Shown here piece by piece: positions 11,740 to 22,084 of a DNA stretch of 64,000 nt (position 1 is the stretch's first letter; each line of letters starts with the position of its first letter). The notes under the pieces were generated by a model that did not search any database, was not told the DNA's origin, and saw only the letters and a list, made by a program, of their open reading frames with translations. The translations under genes and the position numbers were made by a program. Origin of the DNA: Delphinus delphis (lineage: Eukaryota > Chordata > Mammalia > Artiodactyla > Delphinidae); contig NC_082694.2 in assembly GCF_949987515.2 (NCBI RefSeq), forward strand, positions 45,222,451-45,286,450, in the 5' to 3' direction.

Positions 11740-11950
11740 AGTAGGGGATGGGGAATGACTGATAAAGGGAACTGTGGGGCAGGGATTCTTTTTGGGGTGA
11801 TGGAAATATTCTAAATTAGTGATGATAGCTGCAAAACATTGTGAATACAGTAAAAAACACTATATTTAGTATGTTTGAATACGTTACAAGAGTGAATTTA
11901 ATACTATGTGAATTAGATCTCAATTTTTTTTATGTCACACACACAAAAAA
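11740..11950 (+). mobile_element. Ancient L1 3' end
   Basis: TTTTTGGGGTGATGGAAATA and TTAGATCTCAATTTTTTTT are L1M tail text. Confidence 0.55.
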
Positions 11951-13526
11951 GGAAACAGGACTGTGACGTCATCCTTCCTCTCTCTGTCTGTAGAACAAGG
12001 ACAGTCATTCCCCAATTTGCTCTCCATACAACATCCCTGACTTCTCCTATCATTCCACACCAAAAAACTCTGCTCTGCAGATCATCTTGAAGTACTACAA
12101 CCAGAACTAAATAGTTGAGCTCCCTCTAGATGTCACTGTTTATTTCTGGGAGAGAAAGTTTCTTTGCCCATGTGATAGTTCCTTTAACGGGGAGAAATAT
12201 CCACTAGTGTGTCACTCCTGGCCACTCTCTACCTGTTCCTAACTCCTTGGGGACATGCAGTGACTTATCTAATGGTTAAGTTTGGGAGGAGAAACATACA
12301 CAGTCCAGGTGCTTCCTCTTCTTCCTTCTGGGAACTAGTTATTCAAAGGAATCATCCCTTCTGTTCTGTTGAGGGAGCCCTGCTGGTGCCTGGGTTGGTG
12401 TGTTTAATTCTGCAGTACAGATTATTACGAAGATTGAGACACATCCCCCAAACTCTGCTTTACTCATTGTCTTACTTGTCAATAACTCACATAATGAAGA
12501 CGGGTGTTGTTTACTGGGTCCCTCAACCACAACCCATATTTTAAAGCCTTAGAAGGAATGTGTATCAAGAGTTGTCAGGACCTCCAGCCCATTAACTTTG
12601 TGACGCAGTGAACCATGCAGGAATTAACTGTTCAAAGCTCTGGAATTTTCTCAGTCTTTCTGAGAGTCCCCATCCCTAGTCTGAAGCATTCTGTGCAACA
12701 GAGGGAGGTCCATATAGCAAACAAAGTGAATGTGAACACAGATTTTCTGCAGTTGAGTAGCACTGACTGGAACTGAGCACTCTCAGGACAGGGCCTGTAC
12801 TGGAGAAGTTGCTTCCATGGGCTTCCGTGGCCTCTCTACACTGCTTTCACCCTGCTTGCTAAAGAGAAGGGAAGCTGATATGACACATGCAGTTTTTTTT
12901 ACAGACACACTGCTCTGGAAACTGGGACAGACATCAGCCGCTTCAGTTATGAGACTCAAACAAAATATGCCACTCAATCAAGGCTCAGTCAGCTGCAACT
13001 GGACCTTGCTTTGTGAAAAGATGTGTCAGGGAGAAACTCTGAGGTGAATATTTGCAAAGCAAATCATACTTTAAATCTACAAAGAAGTATTGATGTTTAA
13101 AGAAACCATATGATGAATTCTAAACATCAGGATCCTTTCATGTAAAATCAAATTTTCATATTAACCTGTAATCCTTCATCCTGGGATCAAACTGCATGTG
13201 TCAATTTTGAATGCAGGATGTCATCAAATCACTACCTTACAAAGCAGCCCTTAATGACTTTAAACATCGTTAATTGTTAGAAAGTCCTTCCTTCTATGGA
13301 ATAAAATTCTGCCTCACTTTAACCTTCCAACATCCATCCAGGATCTGTCCCCTGGAGCCACACACCATGGCATCTTTCAAATAGTCGAAACAGCAAATAT
13401 ACTACTGTTTCTTCTCTAAGCCAACTATCCCAAACACTTGAATTTAATTTGAGATACTTTGGAAGTTCCCACCAGAAGCACAGCCTGTAGGGGATATAAA
13501 AACAAGCTAGCTTAACCTTTAAAATA

Positions 13527-14843
13527 TTGGGTGGGCCAAAAGGTTAGTTCAGTTTTTTGCATAAGATGGCTCTAGTAGCACTTAGCTGTCTTTAACTTCA
13601 TTCAAAACAATTTTGTTAGATTGTATGTGACATTTGTCATATCAGTGAGCATTTAAAAAAAGACATCAAAATTCGTGAATTTTTGTGTACCCATTTTAAT
13701 ATTGGAGATGAAAGAAAAAAAGCAACATTTTTAGCATATTATGCTTTATTATTTCAAGAAAGGTAAAAACGCAACTGAAATGCCGAAAAAGATTTGTGTG
13801 GTGTGTGGAGAAGGTGCTGTGACAGATCGAACGTGTCAAAAGTGGTTTGCGAAGTTTCGTGCTGGAGATTTCTTGCAGGACGATGCTCCACAGTCCTGTA
13901 GACCAGTTGAAGTTGATAGCGATCAAATTGAAACAATAATTGAGAACAATCAATGTTATACCACGCGGGAGATAGCCGACACACTCAAAATATCCAAATC
14001 AAGCACTGAAAATCATTTGCCCCAGCTTGGTTATGTGATTCGCTTTGATGTTTGGGTTCCACATAAGTTAAGCGAAAAAAACCTTCTTGACATGGCAGGC
14101 AAACCTGGCAAACCTCAAAACCTTCTTGAGAATCACATGCGATTCTCTACTTAAATGTAATGAAAACATTCCATTTTTAAAACAAATTGTGACAGGCGAT
14201 GAAAAGTGGATACTGTACAACAATGTGGAATGGAAGAGATCGTGGGGCAAGCGAAATGAACCACCACCAACCACACCAAAGGCCGGTCTTCATCCAAAGA
14301 AGGTGATGTTGTGTATATGGTGGGATTGGAAGGGAGTCCTCTAACATGAGCTCCTTCTGGAAAACGAAACGATTAATTCCAACAAGTACTGCTCCCAATT
14401 AGACCAACTGAAAGTGGCACCTGACGAAAAGTGTCCAGAATTATAACAGAAAACGCATAATCTTCCATCAGGATAATGCAAGACCGCATGTTTCTTTGAC
14501 GACCAAGCAAAAACTTTACAGCTTGGCTGGGAAGTTCTGATTCATCCACCGTATTCACCAGACATTGCACTTTCAGATTTCCCTTTATTTCAGTCTTTAT
14601 AAAATTCTCTTAATGGAAAAAATTTCAATTCCCTGGAAGACTGTAAAAGGTACCTGGAATAGTTCTTTGCTCAAAAAGATAAAAAGTTTTAGGAAGATGG
14701 AATCATGAAGTTGCCTGAAAAATGGCAGAAGGTAGTGGAACAAAAGGGTGAATACTTTGTTCAATAAAGTTCTTGGTGAAAAATTTTAAAAATGTGTCTT
14801 TTATTTTTACTTAAAAAACCGAAGGCATTTTTGGCCCACCCAA
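13527..14843 (+). mobile_element. Mariner transposon, nearly full length (1,317 bp)
   Basis: Terminal inverted repeats TTGGGTGGGCCAAAA match perfectly at both ends (13527-13541 and the reverse at 14829-14843) and are flanked by TA target duplications (13525-13526, 14844-14845). The inside encodes a broken mariner transposase, listed separately. It lies in intron 1 of ACYP2, in the opposite orientation to the gene. Mammalian mariners of this kind are thought to have entered by horizontal transfer. Confidence 0.97.
13741..14766 (+). pseudogene. Mariner transposase, frameshifted
   Basis: The first open frame (13741-14154) carries the helix-turn-helix DNA-binding part (CQKWFAKFRAGDF, YTTREIADTLKISKS). 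The frame then changes near 14130-14140 and continues at 14141-14344 with IVTGDEKWILYNNVEWK, which holds the first catalytic aspartate, and ends at a stop. Further along, translated pieces HQDNARPH (near 14469) and PYSPDIALSDF (near 14547) hold the second and third aspartates of the DD34D triad. There are several stops and indels, so the catalytic residues survive but no enzyme can be made. A mariner transposase is normally about 345 residues. Two copies of AACCTTCTTGA 39 bp apart (14080 and 14119) suggest a local in-frame insertion. Confidence 0.93.
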
Positions 14844-14909
14844 TACTGTCCTTATTGTCTAGTGAGAGACACAGATAGGTGTACACAAATAACTATATTT
14901 GAAAGGAGA

Positions 14910-15097
14910 GGGACTTCCCTGGTGGTCCAGTGGGCAAGACTGCATGCTTCCAATGCAGGGGGCCCAGGTTCGATCTCTGGCCAGGGAACTAGATCCCACA
15001 TGCCACAACTAAAGATCCCACATGCCACAACTAAAGATCCCACGTGCCACAACTGAGACCCGGTATAACCAAATAAATAAATAAATATTTTTTTTAA
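14910..15097 (+). mobile_element. CHR-family SINE
   Basis: GGGACTTCCCTGGTGGTCCA, GGTTCGATCTCTGGCCAGGG, repeated GATCCCACATGCCACAACTA units, and an (AAAT)n tail. Flanks gaaaggaga / aaagggagga are a weak duplication. Confidence 0.9.
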
Positions 15098-16104
15098 AAA
15101 GGGAGGATGGATTTGGAGAAGTAAAAACAAGAAGTAGAACAGAACTACAAATGAAATGCTATAGGAAGAAAGATGAGAAAGGGAATTAGAGTTAATCGTA
15201 TTTCTTGACTTTAATGTACTAAAATTTTCAACCTCTAATACATAACTTTCCACTTACCTGTCTATGTAAGGAAAAATGTATACACCTAAATTATGTGGTG
15301 TCTGACAAAGCTATTTAGTAATTATCCTAATTTTCATTTTAAGCAATCTTAAAGAAAATCGCTATTTATTTCTGTAGTCTAATAAGTTACTCCCATTCTA
15401 AATCTGAGTCAATCCCATCAAAAACAAACTGTTAAATTTCTAACGCACAGGTAAACCAACAGATTGCCACAGTCCATTTCTACAAGTGTTGTCAGTATTT
15501 ACCTGAGAGGTGGTAGAGCATCTATACACAGCTTAATCAATTTCTCTTTCAAAATTTCAGATTATTCTTGATGTAATTGTAATTAAACATTTATAGGAAC
15601 ATTATAAGCCATGCCATAGTTACAAATGCTCTAAAAACCCAGGAGGTCAGTCCCCTACTCCCCTATCCCTCATCCCAAAGCCCGTAATGTAACAGAAGTT
15701 GGTGGGAAAAAAAAACATGGAGCTTCTTGAGAATATGGAGATAAAGTAGAGGATGGAAAGGGAGGGGAAAAAAAGAGTAACTTAACAGTGGACAAACACT
15801 ATCTCAGCCAGGTGATCAAGGTTAACCTCAACAGTGATAAGTCATGTACCCTTGATATGCTGGTGGGAATGGCACTGTACCTCTGTGGTCTTCTTCCTGA
15901 TAACCCACAACCTCAGTCTTACAACAAAAATACCAGACCAATACCAGTATGGGAGCATTCTACAAGGTACCTAGCATCAAAGTACTCCTCCAAACAGCCA
16001 AGGTCATGGAAAACAAGGCAAGTTTGAGAAACTATCACAGTGTAAAGGAGTCTAAGGGGACAAGATGACTCAATGTAATATGATAGCCTAGACGAATCCT
16101 GAAC

Positions 16105-16335
16105 AGAAGAGGACTTTAGGTAAAAACTAAGGAAATCTGAATAAAGTATGGACTTTAGTTAAAAATAATGTATCAATATTGGCTCACCAGTTGTGACAAA
16201 TGTACCATACTAATGTAAGATGTTTACAGTAGGGGAAACCGGATGTGGAGTATACAGGAACTCTCTATAGTATCTTTCTAACTTTTCTATAATTCTAAAA
16301 CTGTACTAAAACAAACAAAAAAATTATTAAAAAAA
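16105..16335 (+). mobile_element. Ancient L1 3' end
   Basis: AAGTATGGACTTTAGTTAAA, CATACTAATGTAAGATGTT and TTCTAAAACTGTACTAAAAC, with an A-rich end. Confidence 0.65.
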
Positions 16336-16374
16336 ATAGAGGGAAGGAAGCAGCAATGGAGAGCAGCAGCAGCC

Positions 16375-16879
16375 TGATGGAAGAAATGTTCACATATTGA
16401 GGGATGGGAAAGTCATTCTGGCTTATCCAGGAATTAACTTGACTTTTATGCTAACTAAAACAGCCTGTTTGTGGCTTATCAAACACTGTACATCTGCTTT
16501 AACTGTTAAAGAAAAGGGCACCTTAATCAGAAGTAAAGAATGTCCGTGTTAAAAATAAAGATTAAATGCCTCCCTTTCTGGGATGCCAATGCTGGTACTT
16601 CTTTGATGATAGGACTCTCTTCCCAGGTGCCAAGGACATACTGGCTCCCTGTGTACATGCTGATCTGTTTTTTTGAAACCTTGAAGGAATGAATCGCTGA
16701 TTTGTTAGATGTTCTTTGTTCTGAGAAGATATAAAACTGTGCTGGAAACCATGCTTCTCCAGAGCAGTTCCTCAGAATTACCTGAGAGACTGTCTCCCCA
16801 GCTACAGTCCTCAGTTTGGCTGAAATAAAACTCTTTTCTATTCCAATTATAGATTGTTTATTGATTATTTCTGTCAACA
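16375..16879 (-). mobile_element. ERV1-type solo LTR (strand uncertain)
   Basis: A 505-bp block beginning TG (16375) and ending CA (16879), flanked by the exact 4-bp duplication agcc (16371-16374 and 16880-16883), the target length of class I endogenous retroviruses. On the plus strand it has a TATA-like ATATAAAACT near 16730 and an AATAAAACTCTTTTC poly-A signal near 16822, spaced as in an LTR, so its own transcription would run on the plus strand, antisense to ACYP2. No internal viral genes accompany it. The strand field records only its antisense position uncertainty; I favour plus. Confidence 0.65.
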
Positions 16880-17894
16880 AGCCTATAGCTCTATGAGTGG
16901 ACTTTGCAGAAGGGTCTGAGAAATAAATCCACTATTTGTAATATTATTTCTATAAATGTATTTTCCTGAATTCCAAACAACCAATTTATAAACTAGTTCT
17001 TGAAATGCAATCTGTTTGCAAATTAGGGTGTGTGTATTGGAGAACAAGGCAGAGTATATCTGACCCCTAGAACATTTTGACTACCATTATGGCACCAAGG
17101 ATGATTTAAATTCAAACATTCTAAATACAAATATAACAGCATACCCCGTTTTTTGGTTAGAAAATATTTTCTGTCATAAGCTCCGTCAAGCTAATTCAAT
17201 TCACTGATCAATTTTCCATCAGAACAAGACAGTTAAATCATTTTCCAAATTAATTTTTATATCATTGAAGCAATTTTCATTAAGAATATTTTTCATTTAA
17301 ATATTTTAATGACAATTTTATTTATCAATCTATATCTTGTCCATATTCAATGTTCCTAATTATAGCTTCCTCCATTGTAAATTTACCTTCATAGCCGTTA
17401 TTTCTAACAAGTGAGTATTCACTAAGATTTTATTATTCCACACTTTTAAAGATCCCTTTAATCATTCTCCATTTTACATTATTAAAATAAAATTAAAATT
17501 TTTTATCATTTATTGTTAATTATTTCTACACTATCATTATGACTCAGACAAAAAGCTAGTGGTTTGTATTTATTTCTTAGGTAATCCACTAAAAAATTGT
17601 GAGCAGTTCTGTGAGACACAGAGAGACGCAGACTGATATACAGCAACGGTGATAGTGCCAGCAAGCAACAGAGGGAGAGTCAGAGGCTGCAGTTTTGAAT
17701 GTGCTGACTGCCTACTGACAAGGTCAAACTTCCTTGGAGCCTAAAAGACCATAAAAACATCCTCAGAATCATCTGGAATGGTGTATAGATGGCCAGGTCC
17801 AAATGCCCTGCATCAGTGTATGTATGTGTTCGGTTCATAGGTTCGGAGGAAGGCAAAATAAAGGTGGAAAAGGTATTGAGAGGAGGATCAGTAG

Positions 17895-18110
17895 GATATA
17901 CTGATTAAGAGCATGGGCCCTGGTATAAAACTGTCAAGGTTCAAATCCCAGCGCCACCACTTAACTCACTCTGTAACGGGAAAGTTACTTCACTATGCCT
18001 TAAATTCTCCATTTGTTAAATGAGGAAAATGGTTGAGGTCATAGGGTTGACGATTAAATGAGTACAGAGTTTGGCACATCCTAGATTCTCAGCAAATGTT
18101 GATGTATATG
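17895..18110 (+). repeat. MIR
   Basis: AGAGCATGGGCCCTGG, GGTTCAAATCCCAGCGCCAC, AAATGAGGAAAATGG and GATTAAATGAGTACA follow the MIR consensus in order. Confidence 0.85.
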
Positions 18111-18334
18111 TGTGCAAATATGTGATTGTGAATTTGTCCCACATACTAGGCCTTGATAAATCAATAGTATGCATGTACTCTCTTCCATTTAACATACTGT
18201 AAACAACAGTTATTCCCCTAAAGCTGATTTTTAAACCCCACTGTTTATATAGCGTACATTTCTCTTTCCTATTATGTATACTGTTGCCCCAAATTGATCT
18301 TCATACACCATGTGACCACCATATGGACAAAGTG

Positions 18335-18458
18335 CAATTACATAGCTAAAATTAATAGAAATACATTATGTGTTATCAGAAAACCTCATCTAATGGCAAT
18401 TACATAGCTAAAATTAATAGAAATACATTATGTGTTATCAGAAAACCTCATCTAATGG
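18335..18458. repeat. Perfect tandem duplication, 62 bp x 2
   Basis: 18335-18396 (starting CAATTACATAGCTAAAAT, ending CATCTAATGG) is repeated without a mismatch at 18397-18458. It lies between two MIRs in ACYP2 intron 1. The identity in neutral sequence implies a recent event, or an assembly error. Confidence 0.97.
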
Positions 18459-18650
18459 GAAAGTGCAGGTTTTAGAGTTAGAGAGATGCAGGATCAAATC
18501 CCATTTGTCGACTAACGGCTTGTCCAAGTTACTGACACTCTACCTATTTTATCATTGTTAAAACAGTACTAAGACATATATCTTACAAAATTGTGATGAA
18601 GATTAAGTAAATAATAGTAGGATGCTCAGCACATGGTACACCCTCAGTAA
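18459..18650 (+). repeat. MIR, second copy
   Basis: GTGCAGGTTTTAGAGTTAGA, GATCAAATCCCATTTG and AAGATTAAGTAAATAATAG are diverged MIR segments. Confidence 0.65.
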
Positions 18651-19972
18651 ACATCACACATGTGCACACACACGCTCCTTAACTACTCCCGTCTCTGTCC
18701 AGTAGACCAAATAGTTTGTCAAATGATCTTTGCCACCATTTTCATTTTTATATACATGTTTCAATGACTTTTGGGGGTAGTTTTCAATCTAGAATACCAT
18801 ACCCCTGGGTGTACCGAAGACATTCTAAAGGGTACAAAGCATGAATAATTTTAAGTAATCAATTTCTGTATCTAGAACTTCCATATTTTTTTTTCCCCTA
18901 AAACTGACTTGTCTGAGGAGACACCTGTAATACGCCATGATTCTCCTTTCCTACCTCCCTTCCCACAGTTACCCTTTGAAAGAAAGAGCTATTTCTTTAC
19001 AAAAGGCATACACTCACCCATCCTTTTTCTTATCCTGGTACACTGCCCCAAAGTGTAAAAACCTCTAGAATACCAAAATACAAAGATAACTCAACCCTTT
19101 AATCAATGTTCCATGAAACCTCCAGCTTTCCCTGTAAGAAATAAATTTCCAAAACAAATTTACCTTTTAAATTTTAATAATGTTTATCACACTTTTAAAT
19201 GTATTTATATTATTTTCATCAAGTGTATTCTAATAATAGTCACAATAGTAACTCAAGCCAAAAGAAAAAAAAATAAATAGAGCTTTATGGTCAAAGGAAA
19301 TTAAGAAAATATATGTATGTGTGTATATATATACACATACATATGCACATACATATTGCAGAGAAGTCTGGTAGGTGACCAATTAGAAACTGCTCAAGCA
19401 TAACAATAGGATAAAATTCTGTGGGGAAAATGGAACGGAAATCAAATTCAAAGAGGAAAAGGTATGATGCAAAATTTCCCACTGTTAAAAAGCTTTGCTT
19501 TGAATGAATGATGGCAAATAGTAAATCACTACCATATTTATATTCCACTGGATAAATTTCAGTGATTTAACATTTTAAGTTAGAAATAACGATAGTTACA
19601 ATAAGCCAGACATGACATCCTCTACAACGATTTAAACTTATAATGAGACAAAAATTAGATAACAACTTAATAATTCTTTCAGGAGCTATACAGGAAAAAA
19701 AAAAGTATAATCTCCTACAAAGAGAACCCTCAAACACCATCTTAGGTGTCCATCCTAAACTCAAGCGCTGTAGTTCAGTGGTGAGTAACGGGGACCACTA
19801 GTTCAAAGACCCTCTCTTCTTTCCTTCCCCCACTTCATTTTGTCCTCTCAGTCTGCACTCCGCGGACCCCCTTAAGTGGCCCACTCCCCGCGCCCGGCTG
19901 TTCCTCCTTCTCCCAGTCTTTCCCCGGCTCCGCTCTCCTCCCTCGCCCCCATCCCGCCCACCCCAGCTCTTC

Positions 19973-19983
19973 TGCGCATGCGC
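19973..19983. promoter_or_regulatory. NRF1-type palindrome TGCGCATGCGC
   Basis: The perfect NRF1 core TGCGCATGCGC lies in the CpG island, about 160 bp inside intron 1 of ACYP2. NRF1 drives many nuclear genes for energy metabolism and binds unmethylated CpG islands, so a role in ACYP2 control is plausible but only inferred. Confidence 0.55.
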
Positions 19984-20025
19984 CCTTCGCCTCCTTCCCA
20001 CCCATGGCTGCTGTGTCATGGCCGA

Positions 20026-20033
20026 GCGGAAGT
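20026..20033 (+). promoter_or_regulatory. ETS-type site CGGAAGTC
   Basis: CGGAAGT in the CpG island matches the core of ETS/GABP sites, which often sit beside NRF1 sites in housekeeping promoters. Motif match only. Confidence 0.35.
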
Positions 20034-20142
20034 CCTAGCCGCTACAGGGCAGGGCGTCCTTAAGGTGGGGTGTGCTTGCCGAAGCTTTCTACTCTTCCTC
20101 CCCAACACCTCTTTGATCTCCCACTGTAAGGGGGTCCCCTAC

Positions 20143-20200
20143 CCTGCACTCTCCCGAACACTTCGTAGTCCACGGATTTGAGTGGCCTGGCGGTAGACAT
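20143..20200 (-). CDS. ACYP2: ACYP2 exon 1, coding part (acylphosphatase 2, N-terminus)
   Basis: The minus-strand reading from 20200 gives MSTARPLKSVDYEVFGRVQG, the N-terminus of muscle-type acylphosphatase, a small cytosolic enzyme that hydrolyses acyl-phosphate bonds such as those of acylphosphates and phosphorylated ion-pump intermediates. The 58 coding bases are 19 codons plus the first base of the Gly-20 codon. They are followed by a GT donor at 20142-20141 (GTAGGG), a phase-1 intron. The start at 20200 is preferred because it matches the family start and sits in a GCCGCCGCC-ATG context with G at -3. The exon lies inside a CpG island, as expected for the promoter-proximal exon of a widely expressed gene. 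Compared with the human protein as I remember it, positions 5-6 differ (RP instead of QS). The reading frame stays open upstream to another ATG at 20284, treated separately. Identity is very likely because exons 2 and 3 continue it in frame. Confidence 0.95.
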
Positions 20201-20205
20201 GGCGG
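20195..20205 (+). promoter_or_regulatory. YY1-like motif over the ACYP2 start codon
   Basis: GACATGGCGGC on the plus strand resembles the YY1 consensus AANATGGCGGC and overlaps the antisense ACYP2 ATG. YY1 sites around start codons of CpG-island genes are common. Motif match only. Confidence 0.35.
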
Positions 20206-20559
20206 CGGCGAGGCCTCGGCAGAGGAGCTGGAGCTGGATTCGGGGCGCGGTGACTGCAGCGGCCGCGAGAGGGAGGGCGCACATGGGACCGCTCGGCGCA
20301 CCTCGCGCCTGTCACCGGCCGGGGACGCGAGCGCGCCGGGGTCACGCGTCGGAAGGCGGCAAATGAGACGGCGGGGACTGGTAGTGAGGGCAGCCCGGGA
20401 CGCCTGGAAGAAAGAGCCCGCTAGGTCCCTGGCGCCCGAGGTCTCCTTTCCCTGCCCCTTCCCCGTGGTGGAACCAGACTCGCTTCCCGGGAGGGATGCC
20501 AGCTACGAGTCCCTGCGATTTAACGAACCGCTGCGCTTCTTTGCCAGTGTTTGTATTTA

Positions 20560-21330
20560 AATAAAAGCGGAGGCTTGGCCCAGATGTCAATAGTTTGGTA
20601 CCCCCAAAATGATTCTTTTGAAATGAAAGACCTGCTAGCTCGGTGACTGAGAGTATTTGGTTAGTGAGTAAATTTTTATTAAACGTTTAGGTAACTGCCA
20701 AATCTGTCAGGCGATTTTGAGCCGTTCTTAAGGTGACATCTGCATCCTCTTTTCTATTGAGTCAGAAAAGCTTTAGGCCTGAATCCATATTCTAAATGGA
20801 TTGTGATATATTCTGGAACAAGGAACTTTAATGGAAACAAAAAATCTTGTCTGCTGTGAACTCGTATAGCTTTTTTATGATCTTGATCATTGTTCAGCAA
20901 TGCCCCCAATTGCCTAGAAGGTTAAAGCAGTTTATACTTTAGAAAATACTACTTCCTGGTGAGCTGTTATGAAGTGTTAAAGCAACCCACAACTCCAGAG
21001 AATCTGTATACAGCTATTGATAACCTGCTGCCTTCTAGAAATCGAAATCCTTTTACTTGTGAGAATTTGCCTTTCTCAACATATTTGTTGGCTTCGAGAT
21101 CTTTACATATTTCTCTGCATCTGGCCATATAATTAAAATAATCCTCTGCAATCTGATTCAATATTATGTGCCAATTCTATTAGCACCAAAAATCATCTAA
21201 AACTTGCTTGGAATGTGGTTAAATCATTTACAGTAAAATATATTCTGGAAGCGCTAATCCGGTAATTTTATGTAATGAAGATCCTGGTTTATTGCAGAAT
21301 CCTCACAACTTACATCTTCCTCTCATCTCC
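20560..21330. other. Upstream flank of ACYP2, no recognised gene
   Basis: AT-rich sequence immediately upstream of the CpG island. A minus-strand open frame of about 70 codons ends at 20967 and has a protein-like composition (IAEDYFNYMARC, NKYVEKGKFSQVKGF), but it begins after a stop near 21180, has no recognisable family and no clear splice sites. I list it as unexplained, not as a gene. Confidence 0.5.
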
Positions 21331-21720
21331 CTTCCAGTTCACTGCATGCAGACCCTAGAATCAACATAGATCTTATGTCATTCTTTTCAGTGACTTCAAA
21401 GTCTCTACACTGCATTCCAAATAAAACTGAGGGTCTTCAGCCTCCACTAACCTCTTATTACCTGCTTCTACCCATCCTATAGGTTATAGGTAACCTATTG
21501 TCAAGACACTTTGAGTTATTCAGCTCTCTGAACACACCCTGACTTTAAAAAAATCTTTGCTCTTGGATCTACTTTATTTGGAATACCTATTCCAGTTCCC
21601 AGATCTTCCCATATCCTGTTCAGTTGCCTGTGCAAGTGCTTACCAGATTTCATCCTAATTATTTACTGTCTTCCCCACTAGTACTGTGCCTTCCAAGAAG
21701 TAAGATCTCAAACTGGGTCC
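21330..21720 (+). mobile_element. L2 3' region
   Basis: CTACACTGCATTCCAAATAA, CCTATTCCAGTTCCCAGATC and TTATTTACTGTCTTCCCCAC follow diverged L2. Confidence 0.6.
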
Positions 21721-22084
21721 TGTCCCTGCCTATCAAAGATCTTGTCACTGACTGGGAAGGTTGACATTTTCCTTTTTTTAATCAATCTTTGATTTTTCTC
21801 CACATTTACCCAAGAGTACTCCTGCCAGTTATTATGTAGCTTTATTGTAATTTTAGAAGCGCAATGGCAACAGTTGACATTTGCTTAGCTAAAAAATTGA
21901 CTGTGTCTGCCAACAGCTGAAATTAGCAAACAAATTTTTATGTACCATTTCAGCATGAATTGCCAATATATGTGATTCTAAGACTAAAAATTTTAAGCAG
22001 TTGTTGCTAATGCTTCAGCTAATTTTAAACAAAAACATTTGTGCATAATTAGAGAAATTTTTAAAAATAGAAGAATCCATAACC

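Larger units (their letters stand above)
5808..20142 (-). other. ACYP2: ACYP2 intron 1 (14.3 kb)
   Basis: Bounded by the exon 1 donor (GTAGGG from 20142 down) and the exon 2 CAG acceptor ending at 5808. It holds SINEs, L1 tails, an L2, a mariner, an ERV1-type LTR and two MIRs, listed separately. Stretches without a recognised feature are 5830-6155, 6865-7140, 7371-7745, 7950-8560, 10560-11700, 11955-13520, 15110-16100, 16885-17890 and 18660-19850. These are AT-rich with no ORF I would defend. Parts of 11390-11720, 12180-12550 and 13260-13440 have the look of very old repeats that I cannot classify. Confidence 0.85.
19860..20520. promoter_or_regulatory. ACYP2: CpG island spanning the ACYP2 first exon and promoter
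   Basis: Base composition switches abruptly from AT-rich flanks to GC-rich sequence dense in CpG (for example around 19880-19990 and 20200-20420). It spans the ACYP2 start codon at 20200 and extends into intron 1. Transcription should start to the right of 20200, on the minus strand, probably between 20200 and 20400. There is no TATA box at a convincing position, in keeping with a CpG-type promoter. The exact start site cannot be read from sequence alone. Confidence 0.85.

Noticed and set aside
12209..12544. 111-codon plus-strand ORF in ACYP2 intron 1
   Set aside because: No recognisable domain, antisense to the gene, no splice or promoter context; probably chance in an old repeat.
13260..13440. 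Possible ancient LINE fragment (TTAGAAAGTCCTTCCTTCTA, TCTGTCCCCTGGAGCCACAC)
   Set aside because: Resembles an old mammalian repeat, but I could not assign a family with confidence.
20178..20560. Plus-strand ORFs in the CpG island (20178-20366, 20363-20560) as a divergent gene
   Set aside because: Open frames are expected in GC-rich DNA; the first is antisense to ACYP2 exon 1 and neither matches a known protein.
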